Of a stretch of 64,000 nucleotides of DNA, positions 25,149 through 33,856 are shown in pieces. Positions within the stretch are counted from its first letter, which is position 1. Every line of letters starts with the position of its first letter. The translations under genes and the position numbers were made by a program. Location of the stretch: NCBI RefSeq assembly GCF_001647285.1, contig NZ_LRML01000004.1, positions 372,001 through 436,000 of the forward strand. The letters run 5' to 3'. The notes below the pieces were generated by a model. It was not told where the DNA came from. It was given only the letters and a program-made list of their open reading frames with translations, and made no database searches. The DNA is from Rufibacter roseus. GTDB lineage: Bacteria > Bacteroidota > Bacteroidia > Cytophagales > Hymenobacteraceae.

Positions 25149-27074
25149 TTATTCGCACCCGCAGAGGCTCTTTTCAAGCTCACAAATATCTTTGTACCCT
25201 TGCTCTAACTGACGCAAATAGGCCTTGAGGCGTTGGTTATGCTCCCGATGTCGGTTGTAGTTCATTTCAGTGGGCGGAGTCTTGGCAAAACTCTCCATCT
25301 CAATGACCTGTTTCCTAAGTTCTTGTTTTTTCTCATACAGGCGTCTGATATGCGCTGGCAATGAATCTTCGGGGTATTGAGTTTTGAAGGCATTTTCCAT
25401 GCAATCATCTTTCTTCAAATATAAAATGACCTTGTGTTCTACATCTTGGGTAAGCTCACGTAATACATGGCGTTCTTTCTCCAGTAACTGCTCCTCCAAA
25501 CGCTGATTAAACTGACGGGCGGCTCTGTTCACCTCTTCGCGGCAGCTCCGGCACTTGGTGACATTGGCTTTCTCTACCAGTTGGTTCCGGAAACTCACAT
25601 TTTCTTCGGAGGGCGCCGCATCCCGAAGACGCACCACCTCTCTGGCGAAGGCATCAGTATATTGGGCACTCTCCAGCCTTTTCAAGTGACGGGACAGACC
25701 CTCTCCCTCTAAGGATGCCGCCAAAAACTCCTGGTTGGGAAGTTCTACTGAATATAGCTTGTTTAAGTAAGCCTCGCGCTGGGCTATTGTATAAGGTCTA
25801 TTTTGCTCCTGGTCCAGTTCAAGTAGCGTGTTTACCAGTTCCCGCCCATTCTTGAGGTTAAGGTCGGCCGCCATAAAATTATCGGCATTGGAAATGATAT
25901 TCTGGTACTCGTCTTTGAACACCCGCTGGTAAGTGTTGTTTCTGGAAAACTCCCTGTCACGGAGCTGGGCTGTTGTCTTGAGCCGCTTGTAATCCTGAAT
26001 AACAGAAAACAGTGACTTGGCATTAGCTTCGGGGCTGTTGTTTTTATAATTGAGGCGGTAGTTGTTCAGGTTCTGCTTCAGGTCAGCAAAATTGCGCAAA
26101 AACTCCACGAAATATTTTTCCTGCCGATAAGCATCATCACTCACTAGGCCAGAATTGTGGGCCTGTTCAATACGCACCCGGCGCCGTTCAATGGTTTCAG
26201 AGGTGATCTCGCTGCCCGTCAGCACATCCATGCGGTACAGTGACTTGTAATTGGCCACCACCAGCAAAGGATAGTTTTTGTAGTTCAGCGCCGCCTCTAG
26301 CTTTTGCCGCTCAAACCCCTGTGGGCTGTTTTCCAAGAGCTCTTTCAGGCGGCTCATGTGCAAAGGAGGCAGCTTTGCAAAAGAAGGCACAAATACATAC
26401 ACCCTTACCGAGTGCAGTCTGGTATTAAAGTTTTGCCCCTCATATAACCTGATGGTAGAGCTAAATCTGTATTCTTCCCGTTTGGCGGCATTCCGAATAA
26501 GATTTCCGAACTCCCCAACCAATGACAGCATAGCCGCCTGCGGTACTACTTGTTTGCCGATGTTAGAAAGTTGGTTGGCTATAATGTTAAAGAAAACATC
26601 ACGGCTATCAGAAGTGAACAATTTGGCATCAATGGTGGCGTCTATGTTCCGTTCGTCATCTGCCAAGGGCAGCTTGTCAATAATCCGGATTGCTTCAATA
26701 TGGTCAGAAACGTTGGTAGTGTACTCTTTCTTTGAATTATCTATTGCGAAATTGTACAGAGGGTACACTATTGGGTCTTGCCCAAACAACTTGGCGTTCT
26801 TCAATTGAGCCGAAATAAACAACGACTCCAGATTGATATAATCTCTTCTACGGGCTTTCGTGGTGCCCTGCTCCAGTTCATTGATCACCTTGGTAAACTG
26901 CCCCGGGTTGAACAGGTACATATCGGTAGTCAGGTACTGCCATTCATCTGTGAACTCAAATTGATCTAAGTAGTTGTAAGCCAGACGGGTTTCTATCATA
27001 TCCTGGCCCTGCCCTCTGAAGGGGATCAACAGCAAGAAAAAAAGAAAGAAGCGGAGGGTACTGCTCAATTTCAT
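25149..27074 (-). CDS. Large secreted protein of unknown function, helical
   Basis: A 641-residue protein I do not recognise. A signal peptide (MKLSSTLRFFLFFLLLIPFRGQGQ) points to export. The rest is mostly charged and helix-forming, with long stretches typical of coiled coil near the C-terminus (about 480-640). Cysteines are few and clustered: KCRSCREE near residue 510 and the terminal CELEKSLCGCE. There are no membrane segments after the signal and no catalytic motif that I can name. Flanked by trxA and a divergent GT-C gene. Whether it is a scaffold or enzyme is open. Confidence 0.75.
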   Translation of the reverse strand: MKLSSTLRFFLFFLLLIPFRGQGQDMIETRLAYNYLDQFEFTDEWQYLTTDMYLFNPGQFTKVINELEQGTTKARRRDYINLESLFISAQLKNAKLFGQDPIVYPLYNFAIDNSKKEYTTNVSDHIEAIRIIDKLPLADDERNIDATIDAKLFTSDSRDVFFNIIANQLSNIGKQVVPQAAMLSLVGEFGNLIRNAAKREEYRFSSTIRLYEGQNFNTRLHSVRVYVFVPSFAKLPPLHMSRLKELLENSPQGFERQKLEAALNYKNYPLLVVANYKSLYRMDVLTGSEITSETIERRRVRIEQAHNSGLVSDDAYRQEKYFVEFLRNFADLKQNLNNYRLNYKNNSPEANAKSLFSVIQDYKRLKTTAQLRDREFSRNNTYQRVFKDEYQNIISNADNFMAADLNLKNGRELVNTLLELDQEQNRPYTIAQREAYLNKLYSVELPNQEFLAASLEGEGLSRHLKRLESAQYTDAFAREVVRLRDAAPSEENVSFRNQLVEKANVTKCRSCREEVNRAARQFNQRLEEQLLEKERHVLRELTQDVEHKVILYLKKDDCMENAFKTQYPEDSLPAHIRRLYEKKQELRKQVIEMESFAKTPPTEMNYNRHREHNQRLKAYLRQLEQGYKDICELEKSLCGCE

Positions 27075-27274
27075 GAATTCACTCTTATTTTGTGAGGGAT
27101 CTTTCTACTAACGAAGAAAACTGGGTAACGCGTGTGGACCTCTACAAAGTTCGTTCCTAAAATATCTAAAGCAAAGGGTAAGAAGCGATTCAGCCGCCAA
27201 AGGAATGTTATTTTCTGTAAAAAATTGATGACATCGGCAAGCGGTTGTAAGTGCAAGCGGTAATCACGAACTTC

Positions 27275-27327
27275 CGCCTTCAAAAATTACCTACTGGTGC
27301 CTGTACTGCTTCGCCTTCAAAAATTAC
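27275..27327. repeat. Direct repeat around the GT-C start
   Basis: CGCCTTCAAAAATTAC occurs at 27275-27290 and 27312-27327, period 37 bp. The second copy encodes the first residues of the glycosyltransferase and the first lies in its leader, which suggests a small duplication at the gene start. Confidence 0.7.
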
Positions 27328-28925
27328 TTCAAAGCCCGCTGTTCTGGTTTTTAGCCACAAGCGCGTTCACGCTGCTGTACTATTTTGCGGCGCATGAAGG
27401 CTTTTACTTCGGCGATGACTATTCTTACAGTCTCTACGCGCACCAACTCCTGCAGGGCACATACCATTTAGACGAGTATGTCTTCTGCCACCGTTTTATG
27501 GTGTTTGTACCCACTGCACTGTTTTATTGGCTTTGGGGTATGAATATTTACACAACTACGCTTTGGCCTTTGCTGTGTACGTTGGGCACCTATTTGCTTC
27601 TCTTCTTAACCTTTAGAAGAACTCACCCTTCTGCCACCTCCTGGGCACTGGTTTTACTGGGGTTTTATTATTTCCAGTTAAACACCTCTAACTACCTGTA
27701 CCCAGACAACATCTTGCTCTTCTTTTCGGCAGCCTGTCTGTTAGTTCTTTATAAGGCCCGCTCTCCTCTGCCCAATAAATCAGCTAAAATCGGGTTAGGG
27801 CTACTTTTTGCTACTCTCAACTTGCTAGCATTTCTCACTAAAGAGACCATTGTGTATGCCGTTCCATTTTACGGGTGCGTGTTTTTATATCATATATATT
27901 CTCGCAAAAACCGATGGTTCTGGGTAACTGCAGCTGTATCAGGCGCCACTTTCTTGTTTCTTTACTTTTACCTGTACGCTTTCTACACGGGTCACGCTTT
28001 CCAGCGATTCATTGACATTCAGAATGCAGGCTTAGCTGATACCTCAAGCACATTCATATCACAACCTTTTATTTCTCATCTGCCAAGGCTTACCTACGGC
28101 CCAATACTTTTTTTTATTGGCTCCGGTTTGGCCATTCCGTTGATTTTTGCGGCTCTGTATTTCTTCATTCCAGCTAAGCCTAAATTGATTAATCTGCAGC
28201 ACCCACTCTCTTTCTGGGCGGTAGCTACCTTGGCCATGCTGCTCCCCATTTGGGTTGGTTCTGTCTCGCTGGGCTATTACAAACCTATGCCTTTGCTGCC
28301 CCGCATGTTTCACCCGCTTTTGCCTGCTTTTTGCGTACTGGCAGGGCTCAGCATTGAGAGAATTGGGGAGAAACGATGGATTTATGCTCTGTTAGCCATT
28401 CTATTTGCTCTATCTGCTTACTTAGCTGGTGGTGTCATGTGGACTCTGTACCTGCCGCCGATGCTGTTCTTTTTGGTGGCATTTTTCTGGCCAGTGCTCA
28501 GGAAAGCTTGGTTAGCACTTTGTGTAGTAGCGCTAGCTCAGGCAGTCAGACCAGCTTATTTCATGCTGAAGCCAACCGTTTCTTATTATTTTGAGCAGAA
28601 AAATATTGTTGACCAACATTTAGCACACCCTGAAGGCAATTACACCGTGTACATGGATTCTACTATGCTGCGCCGGCACCCTTTCTTCTATGGTTTTAAA
28701 GTTCCTTCAAATTATACCTTCAAAGGCTACGCTGCTTTTGACCATCACCTAACCGCACCAACTGATACAACTTTTCTTCTCATCAATAATGGTGTGCTTG
28801 AACATCCGGAGCTTATGATGCAGCTACGTGAGAAAGATATTCTGCCCTTTTTTCCAACGGCAAAGCTTCTAGACCAAAAGGGGAAAGTTAAATTGTATTA
28901 CCTCCCCCAAAAGCAGCAGCCTTAA
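27297..28925 (+). CDS. GT-C-type membrane glycosyltransferase (PMT/ArnT-like)
   Basis: A 542-residue inner-membrane protein with about 11-13 hydrophobic segments. The first periplasmic loop carries the acidic pair in FYFGDDYSYSLYAHQL (about residues 38-53), typical of polyprenyl-phosphate-sugar-dependent GT-C enzymes. A soluble C-terminal part begins near residue 440. It should transfer a lipid-linked sugar in the periplasm; the acceptor is unknown. The start is a GTG at 27297 inside a short direct-repeat region, with an in-frame stop at 27261; no better ATG is available before the first helix. Confidence 0.8.
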   Translation: MPVLLRLQKLLQSPLFWFLATSAFTLLYYFAAHEGFYFGDDYSYSLYAHQLLQGTYHLDEYVFCHRFMVFVPTALFYWLWGMNIYTTTLWPLLCTLGTYLLLFLTFRRTHPSATSWALVLLGFYYFQLNTSNYLYPDNILLFFSAACLLVLYKARSPLPNKSAKIGLGLLFATLNLLAFLTKETIVYAVPFYGCVFLYHIYSRKNRWFWVTAAVSGATFLFLYFYLYAFYTGHAFQRFIDIQNAGLADTSSTFISQPFISHLPRLTYGPILFFIGSGLAIPLIFAALYFFIPAKPKLINLQHPLSFWAVATLAMLLPIWVGSVSLGYYKPMPLLPRMFHPLLPAFCVLAGLSIERIGEKRWIYALLAILFALSAYLAGGVMWTLYLPPMLFFLVAFFWPVLRKAWLALCVVALAQAVRPAYFMLKPTVSYYFEQKNIVDQHLAHPEGNYTVYMDSTMLRRHPFFYGFKVPSNYTFKGYAAFDHHLTAPTDTTFLLINNGVLEHPELMMQLREKDILPFFPTAKLLDQKGKVKLYYLPQKQQP

Positions 28926-28928
28926 AAC

Positions 28929-28959
28929 AAAAGAGGCCGGATTGTTTCCGGCCTCTTTT
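28929..28959. terminator. Terminator between convergent genes
   Basis: AAAAGAGGCCGGA / TCCGGCCTCTTTT stem with a 5-nt loop, right after the GT-C stop codon and before the end of the isoaspartyl peptidase gene. The A and T flanks suit both directions. Confidence 0.85.
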
Positions 28960-28978
28960 CTTAAAAACAGCTTTAAAC
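28944..28978. repeat. Dispersed palindrome family, copy 11 (overlaps terminator)
   Basis: GTTTCCGGCCTCTTTTC, loop, AAAAACAGCTTTAAAC. Its left arm doubles as the right arm of the terminator at 28929-28959, so the two hairpins are mutually exclusive. Confidence 0.6.
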
Positions 28979-29007
28979 CAGAAAAGCAGCAGCTCTTCTG
29001 TAAAGAA

Positions 29008-30051
29008 CTAATCTTTATAAATAAGTACTTCGCTTTTTTTGTTGTTGATGTAGCCGCGGTACATGCCTTCTGAGTTAAAAGGCATAGCGAAATTACCGTT
29101 CTTGTCTAAAGCAATGAGGCCGCCTTCGCCGCCAAACTTCACCAATTTATCCATAACTACTTCCTCGGCTGCTTTCTTAATTGGCAGCTTTTTATAGTTC
29201 ATCAGGGCTGCCACGTCATAAGCCACCACAGCCCTGATAAAATATTCCCCGTGGCCAGTAGCTGACACCGCACAAGTGTTGTTGTCGGCGTAGGTACCGG
29301 CGCCTATAATAGGGGCGTCTCCCACTCGGCCGTAGCGCTTGTTGGTCATGCCGCCGGTAGAGGTAGCAGCGGCCAGGTTTCCGTACGCATCTAAAGCAAC
29401 GGCACCCACGGTACCAAACTTTTTGCCCTCGGTAAATATATTCTCTCCGTTGTTGATGCTGCTGGTTGTATCAGAGTGATCAAGTTTTACTTTTTCACTT
29501 TGGCGGGCACGCTCCAATTGCTGAAAACGGGTTTCAGTACGGAAATAAAAAGGATCTACAATAGTTTGGCCTTGTTCTTTCGCGAACTGCTCGGCACCGT
29601 TGCCCATCATCATGACATGAGGAGACTTTTCCATCACGGCGCGGGCCGTGGAGATGGGATTACGGATGGTGGTGACGCTGGCAATAGCACCGGCATTGCG
29701 GGTTTTGCCGTCCATAATGGCCGCATCCATCTCGTTTTTACCTTCGTTCGTAAATACGGCGCCTTTCCCGGCATTAAAAAGCGGCGAGTCTTCCATTACT
29801 CTTACGGTGGCCTCTACAGCATCAAGGCTGGAGCCGCCTTTTTTCAAGATAACATAGCCGGTTTGCAGGGCTTGGTTCAATACTTCCTGATACGCTTTTT
29901 CGCGCTCCGGTGTCATGTTTTTGCGCGTGATGGTGCCCGCTCCACCGTGTATGACCAACGTAATTTTGCTATAGTCTGGCTTAGTTTGCTGTGCCTCGGC
30001 ATTGAATACAAGCGCCAAACAGCACAAGAGGAGTAGGAGTTGTTTTTTCAT
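29008..30051 (-). CDS. Secreted isoaspartyl peptidase/L-asparaginase (Ntn hydrolase)
   Basis: A 347-residue plant-type asparaginase that cleaves beta-aspartyl dipeptides. The signal peptide ends FNAEAQ, so it is periplasmic or surface-bound. The autocleavage site and nucleophile are in KKFG-T214-VGAVALD, and the substrate pocket includes RVGDAPIIGAGTYAD and TSTGGMTNKRYGR. Activation by self-cleavage before T214 is established for the family. It could finish cyanophycin breakdown, but the cyanophycinase at 12204 is cytoplasmic; turnover of damaged or dietary peptides is equally likely. Confidence 0.93.
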   Translation of the reverse strand: MKKQLLLLLCCLALVFNAEAQQTKPDYSKITLVIHGGAGTITRKNMTPEREKAYQEVLNQALQTGYVILKKGGSSLDAVEATVRVMEDSPLFNAGKGAVFTNEGKNEMDAAIMDGKTRNAGAIASVTTIRNPISTARAVMEKSPHVMMMGNGAEQFAKEQGQTIVDPFYFRTETRFQQLERARQSEKVKLDHSDTTSSINNGENIFTEGKKFGTVGAVALDAYGNLAAATSTGGMTNKRYGRVGDAPIIGAGTYADNNTCAVSATGHGEYFIRAVVAYDVAALMNYKKLPIKKAAEEVVMDKLVKFGGEGGLIALDKNGNFAMPFNSEGMYRGYINNKKSEVLIYKD

Positions 30052-30200
30052 TTATGAATGAGGTGAGAAAAGGTATAGGTAGCGAAAGTAAGCAATAAGC
30101 TTCTTCTTTTAATTGTGCAGAAGCTAAAAACTTACTTAAACTCCAACAAGAAACTGCAGTTGTAAACCTACTCAGGGGCTAATTCTCACCTTGTGCTTTA

Positions 30201-30767
30201 CTACTGAGCCTGCTCCTGTTTAATACGTTGGTAATCTTTCAAGTCAGCGCGATTCTCTAAAGTGAGGTATTCGGCCTGAAGGGCTTTGATTTTAGTGGCG
30301 TGCCGCAGAATAATGTCATCATGCAGCTGTTTCTCTCGTTCATTCAGGCGCTTGTAAATGGCGTTGGCGTAGTCCCAGTCTTCCAAAGTCCAGGTGTCTT
30401 TCTGGTCGCGGACCTGCTGCAGAAAATGCACGTAGGCATCGCGTAGGTTTTCTGCTGCAACATTTGATAGGTTTCGGTAATCACCTAGCAGCAGCTGCTC
30501 CATTTGGCTCATTTTACCAGGTACTAATCCGCGGGCCTCGCGCTGTTTCCGCTCAGCTTTTTGTCGGGCCAAAGCCTCCTTGGCTTCTTTCGCTTCCGAC
30601 TTTGCTTTACCAGCAAGGTCTTCAACACGTTCGTCTATCTTGCTTATCTCTTGTTCGGCTACTTCACGGCGCTCACGCGGAGTGGTATCACAGGCTACCA
30701 TTGAAATGCCCAAGAATACCATTAGCACCATCATTAGGTTTAAAGGAAACAGGTACGCTCTCTTCAT
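30201..30767 (-). CDS. Lipoprotein with charged helical domain, unknown function
   Basis: About 188 residues from the ATG at 30767; the lipobox is MVLMVFLGISMVAC. A strongly charged Lys/Glu/Ala helix follows (about residues 30-80), then a second helical part rich in Lys, Glu and Gln. I do not recognise a named domain with certainty. The gene is alone, divergent from DUF4385. The longer frame from 30788 adds seven residues before the signal. Confidence 0.7.
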   Translation of the reverse strand: MKRAYLFPLNLMMVLMVFLGISMVACDTTPRERREVAEQEISKIDERVEDLAGKAKSEAKEAKEALARQKAERKQREARGLVPGKMSQMEQLLLGDYRNLSNVAAENLRDAYVHFLQQVRDQKDTWTLEDWDYANAIYKRLNEREKQLHDDIILRHATKIKALQAEYLTLENRADLKDYQRIKQEQAQ

Positions 30768-30842
30768 AGTAAAAGGGAATGTTGTCAACCTCCATACGCA
30801 AACTGCCCATGGTAGGGTGCCTCTCTTTCCTTCTAATCTGAC

Positions 30843-31373
30843 ATGGCTAAAAACAGTTTTCCCTACAACCTAGATTTCAAAGCAACAGATTTCAGGCAGC
30901 ACCCAGAGTTGTACCGAGTTGGTGTGGGTGAGCAGGGTGTCTTACTAGTAGAGCCTTACAAAAGCGAGATTCTACCGCACTGGCGCTTCAAAAATGTGGA
31001 AGTAGCTACTACCTCAGCTGAAAAGATTTATGGCTTGTTTGAAGAATATCTGGCCCAGCAGGATTTTGTAGGGGCTGATATGGCTCGTAAGTTTCTGCAA
31101 ATGGGCTTCACCCGCGCCCGGCGCTACGCCAACCACAAAGGCGGCCGCAAATACAAATCTTCTGAAACAGATAACTCAGCAGATCTTCCTTACCCCTATT
31201 CTTCGGGCAGCGCCCACAAAGGAAATGAGGTACTGCCGCAGGAAAAAAATGCTCTCACCAATGAGAAAGCCCAGGCTGCTGCGGTTTTCAAAGAATATTG
31301 GTTTAGAGCCAAAGACCACCCCGAGTACCAGAAACTGAAGCAGGCATTTAAAGAGAAGTATTATGAGAAATAG
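30843..31373 (+). CDS. DUF4385 family protein
   Basis: A 176-residue cytoplasmic protein that matches the DUF4385 pattern: YNLDF at the start, RVGVGEQGVL.VEPYKSE.LPHWRFK, GADMARKFLQMGFTRARRYANHKGG, and a C-terminal FK.YW.RA..HPEY..LK. The function is unknown; the basic, aromatic-rich middle would suit nucleic-acid binding, but that is a guess. Palindrome copy 12 starts 2 bp after its stop codon. Confidence 0.85.
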   Translation: MAKNSFPYNLDFKATDFRQHPELYRVGVGEQGVLLVEPYKSEILPHWRFKNVEVATTSAEKIYGLFEEYLAQQDFVGADMARKFLQMGFTRARRYANHKGGRKYKSSETDNSADLPYPYSSGSAHKGNEVLPQEKNALTNEKAQAAAVFKEYWFRAKDHPEYQKLKQAFKEKYYEK

Positions 31374-31374
31374 C

Positions 31375-31409
31375 GTTTCAGCCTGTTTTTGAAAAAGTAC
31401 GCCTAAAAC
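31375..31409 (+). repeat. Dispersed palindrome family, copy 12
   Basis: GTTTCAGCCTGTTTTTG, loop, AAGTACGCCTAAAAC, directly at the stop codon of the DUF4385 gene; likely to act as its terminator or mRNA 3' end. Confidence 0.7.
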
Positions 31410-31632
31410 AAATATTCTGCACTTCAGAAACCAATGAATATTTGCTGTGAATTATGAGTAACAACACATAAAAGGGATTTTCACTGCAGAAACCATAGCT
31501 CTCAATTATACTTTGCAAACAAATAGCATTTAGTGTAACAAAAGTCTGTTCCTTAAACTTTACTGTTTTTCTTGCTTCAGACCAAACTTTTAACTACTAT
31601 TATCTTCTTAAACAGATAGTTTAGCTAATAAA

Positions 31633-32094
31633 ATGGATTCTTTAGACGAAACAGACAAAGCTATTTTACGCCGGCTGCAGCAAGATGCCAAAGTAACTAC
31701 CAAAGAGCTGGCATCGCAGCTGGGATTGACCATTTCACCTATTTACGAGCGGATAAAAAGGCTAGAAAACCAAGGCTATATCAAACAGTATGTAGCAGTG
31801 CTGGACAAAAGCCAGTTAGGGCAATCTATCACCACCTTTTGCCAGGTTTCTATGCGCTACCACAATGAAGCGTTTATTGAAAAATTTGAGCAGCAGATTC
31901 AGGAACTGGAGGAAGTGCAGGAATGCTACCACATGGCCGGCCAGGTAGATTTTCTGCTAAAGATAAACGTGAGCAGCCTCAATCAATACCATGATTTCGT
32001 GAAGACCAAGCTTTCTAAACTTGAAAATATTGCCACGCTCAACAGTATCTTCGCCTTAAAGGAGATTAAACATACGCTGGCGCTGAATGTGTAG
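31633..32094 (+). CDS. Lrp/AsnC-family transcriptional regulator
   Basis: A 153-residue regulator: N-terminal helix-turn-helix (DETDKAILRRLQQDAKVTTKELASQLGLT) and C-terminal RAM/AsnC ligand-binding domain (about 65-145, with VQECYHMAGQVDFLLKI). Members bind amino acids and control amino-acid and peptide metabolism. It is the only recognisable regulator beside the peptide/muropeptide island that starts at 32216, and it converges on it, so it is the best candidate regulator of that locus, though this is inference. Confidence 0.92.
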   Translation: MDSLDETDKAILRRLQQDAKVTTKELASQLGLTISPIYERIKRLENQGYIKQYVAVLDKSQLGQSITTFCQVSMRYHNEAFIEKFEQQIQELEEVQECYHMAGQVDFLLKINVSSLNQYHDFVKTKLSKLENIATLNSIFALKEIKHTLALNV

Positions 32095-32123
32095 TAATAA
32101 ATCAAGAGGCTGCTAAGTACTTC

Positions 32124-32161
32124 TGTTTCTGGGCTGTTTTTGAAAAATTAGGCTTAAAACA
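32124..32161. repeat. Dispersed palindrome family, copy 13
   Basis: TGTTTCTGGGCTGTTTTTG, loop, AATTAGGCTTAAAACA. Downstream of the Lrp gene, next to a second hairpin. Confidence 0.75.
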
Positions 32162-32162
32162 A

Positions 32163-32196
32163 AAAAGGGGGCAACGAATGAATCGCTGCCCCTTTT
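32163..32196. terminator. Terminator between lrp-like and serine hydrolase genes
   Basis: AAAAGGGGGCA / TGCCCCTTTT stem with one bulged G; A and T flanks make it usable in both directions between two convergent genes. Confidence 0.8.
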
Positions 32197-32215
32197 ACGT
32201 TTTTAGCTTCTCAAC

Positions 32216-33751
32216 CTATTCTACTTTCTTAAACTCATACTCCAGCGGATCTAGAAACTCAGGGCGGACGGTGAGTTTGAAACCAGTGGCTGATTTGCCA
32301 TCCACTGTGAAAGGTACTATGCCTTTATCAAACACAGGATCGTTCCAGCGGCACAGGAAGGTGTCTTTCTCCCAGTTCTCCAGAGTGCCTACCTCGTTTT
32401 CATGGCCCAGCAGGGTTAGTTTCAGCTTGCCTTTCTCCAAGGTAACGCGGGCATCGCCGTAGTGCTCATTACGGTAAAGACCAGTGTAGTTTTTAAGTGC
32501 CAAAGATGGTTTGGCGTTCTTGTTTCTTTCGCGCTCCAGCTTGGCCCACTTCTCTTTTTCCTCTTGCTGCGCTTTCTGGTGAATGGCGAAAAGCTGCTGC
32601 TGCCAATCTTTTTTAGGGGTGGTGCCCAAATAGGCATCAATAATCTGGTACAACAGCGCGGTACAGAAGTTGTTGGCGTCTGTGTTGGTCATTATTACAA
32701 TGCCCAATTGCTCCTCCGGCAGGAATACCGTCTGCGATGTCATACCGTCTACGCCACCGCCGTGGGCAATCATGATGCGGCCCTGGTAGTCATTGGTGCG
32801 CCAGCCCGAGGCGTAGGCAGCAAAGTGGTTTGCCGGATTCACCGGGTTTCCGTAAGGCGGCACCTGCAGCGCAATATTTGGGTAATGCGTGGCTTTGATA
32901 ATTTCAGGCTTTACAATGGTTTTACCGTTGAGCGTGCCTTGGTTTAGCTGCATGGTAATCCACTTGGCCAAATCTACCGCCGATGAGTTCAACGCTCCTG
33001 CCGCGGCAATACCGTCAATGTTGCGGTAAGGCACCGCTACCAGCTTGTCATTATGGATGGTGTGCGGCGCGGCCACGTTCTGGTAGTTTGGCAGCTCGGT
33101 GACACTGGTAGAGGTGCGGTTCATGCCTAGCGGCGTCAGGAAATTAGTTTTGATGTACTCTTGCCAGCTTTGATTGGTGAGTTTAGAGAGAACTGCCCCG
33201 GCGGTGGCGAAACCTACGTTAGTATAGCCGTAGCTGCTCCGGAAAGCCGAGGCAGGCTTGATAAAACGCATCTTGTAAATGAGTTCATCAGTGGTATACT
33301 TTGATCCGTAAGCCACAAAATCTCCGTGCCAGGTGCCCAGACCGTAGCGGTGGCTGATCACATCTCTGATAGTTACATTCTCCGTAGCCACCGGGTCATA
33401 GAGTTTAAAGTCTGGCAGAAACTTGGTCACTTTATCATCCAATGACAATTTGTTCTGGTCGGCCAGTTGGTGCATGGCAGTGGCGGTAAAGGCTTTGGTG
33501 TTGGAGCCAATGGCGAAGATGGTATTCTCGTCCACCTTGTCCGGCTTGCCTACTTCACGCACGCCATAGCCTTTGGCGTACACCACTTTCCCGTCTTTGA
33601 TAATAGCCAGAGACATACCCGGAATTCGCCATTCTTTCATGCCATTTTCTACAAAGGCATCAATATTGGGGAATTGGGCGGGTGCCTGTTGGGCTTGCGC
33701 CAACCCTAAAAAGCAGCAGCAGAAAACCAGTACAGAAAAAAGCTTTTTCAT
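32216..33751 (-). CDS. Serine hydrolase (class C beta-lactamase/D-alanyl-peptidase fold) with DUF3471
   Basis: A 511-residue secreted protein, signal peptide ending LGLAQAQ. The beta-lactamase-family catalytic set is complete: S83-N-T-K86, Y176-T-N178 and the third motif as HGG in MIAHGGGVDGM. A DUF3471 domain forms the last 100 residues. Family members act as D-aminopeptidases, esterases or D-Ala carboxypeptidases, so small D-amino-acid peptides are plausible substrates. It shares this architecture with the next gene upstream (33857-35392) and is last in the leftward island. Confidence 0.88.
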   Translation of the reverse strand: MKKLFSVLVFCCCFLGLAQAQQAPAQFPNIDAFVENGMKEWRIPGMSLAIIKDGKVVYAKGYGVREVGKPDKVDENTIFAIGSNTKAFTATAMHQLADQNKLSLDDKVTKFLPDFKLYDPVATENVTIRDVISHRYGLGTWHGDFVAYGSKYTTDELIYKMRFIKPASAFRSSYGYTNVGFATAGAVLSKLTNQSWQEYIKTNFLTPLGMNRTSTSVTELPNYQNVAAPHTIHNDKLVAVPYRNIDGIAAAGALNSSAVDLAKWITMQLNQGTLNGKTIVKPEIIKATHYPNIALQVPPYGNPVNPANHFAAYASGWRTNDYQGRIMIAHGGGVDGMTSQTVFLPEEQLGIVIMTNTDANNFCTALLYQIIDAYLGTTPKKDWQQQLFAIHQKAQQEEKEKWAKLERERNKNAKPSLALKNYTGLYRNEHYGDARVTLEKGKLKLTLLGHENEVGTLENWEKDTFLCRWNDPVFDKGIVPFTVDGKSATGFKLTVRPEFLDPLEYEFKKVE

Positions 33752-33800
33752 ATCAGGTGATTTGGTTCTAAATTCAATTTTAATTTAAGAAAATCAGTTG

Positions 33801-33840
33801 GCGTTTAAGGCTTGTTTTTTGAAAAACAGGCGCAAAACGC
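33801..33840. repeat. Dispersed palindrome family, copy 14
   Basis: GCGTTTAAGGCTTGTTTT, loop, AAAACAGGCGCAAAACGC; outer GCGTTT/AAACGC arms pair. Sits between two co-directional serine hydrolase genes, so it may terminate or attenuate between them. Confidence 0.8.
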
Positions 33841-33856
33841 AAAGCCGTTCCGGACA

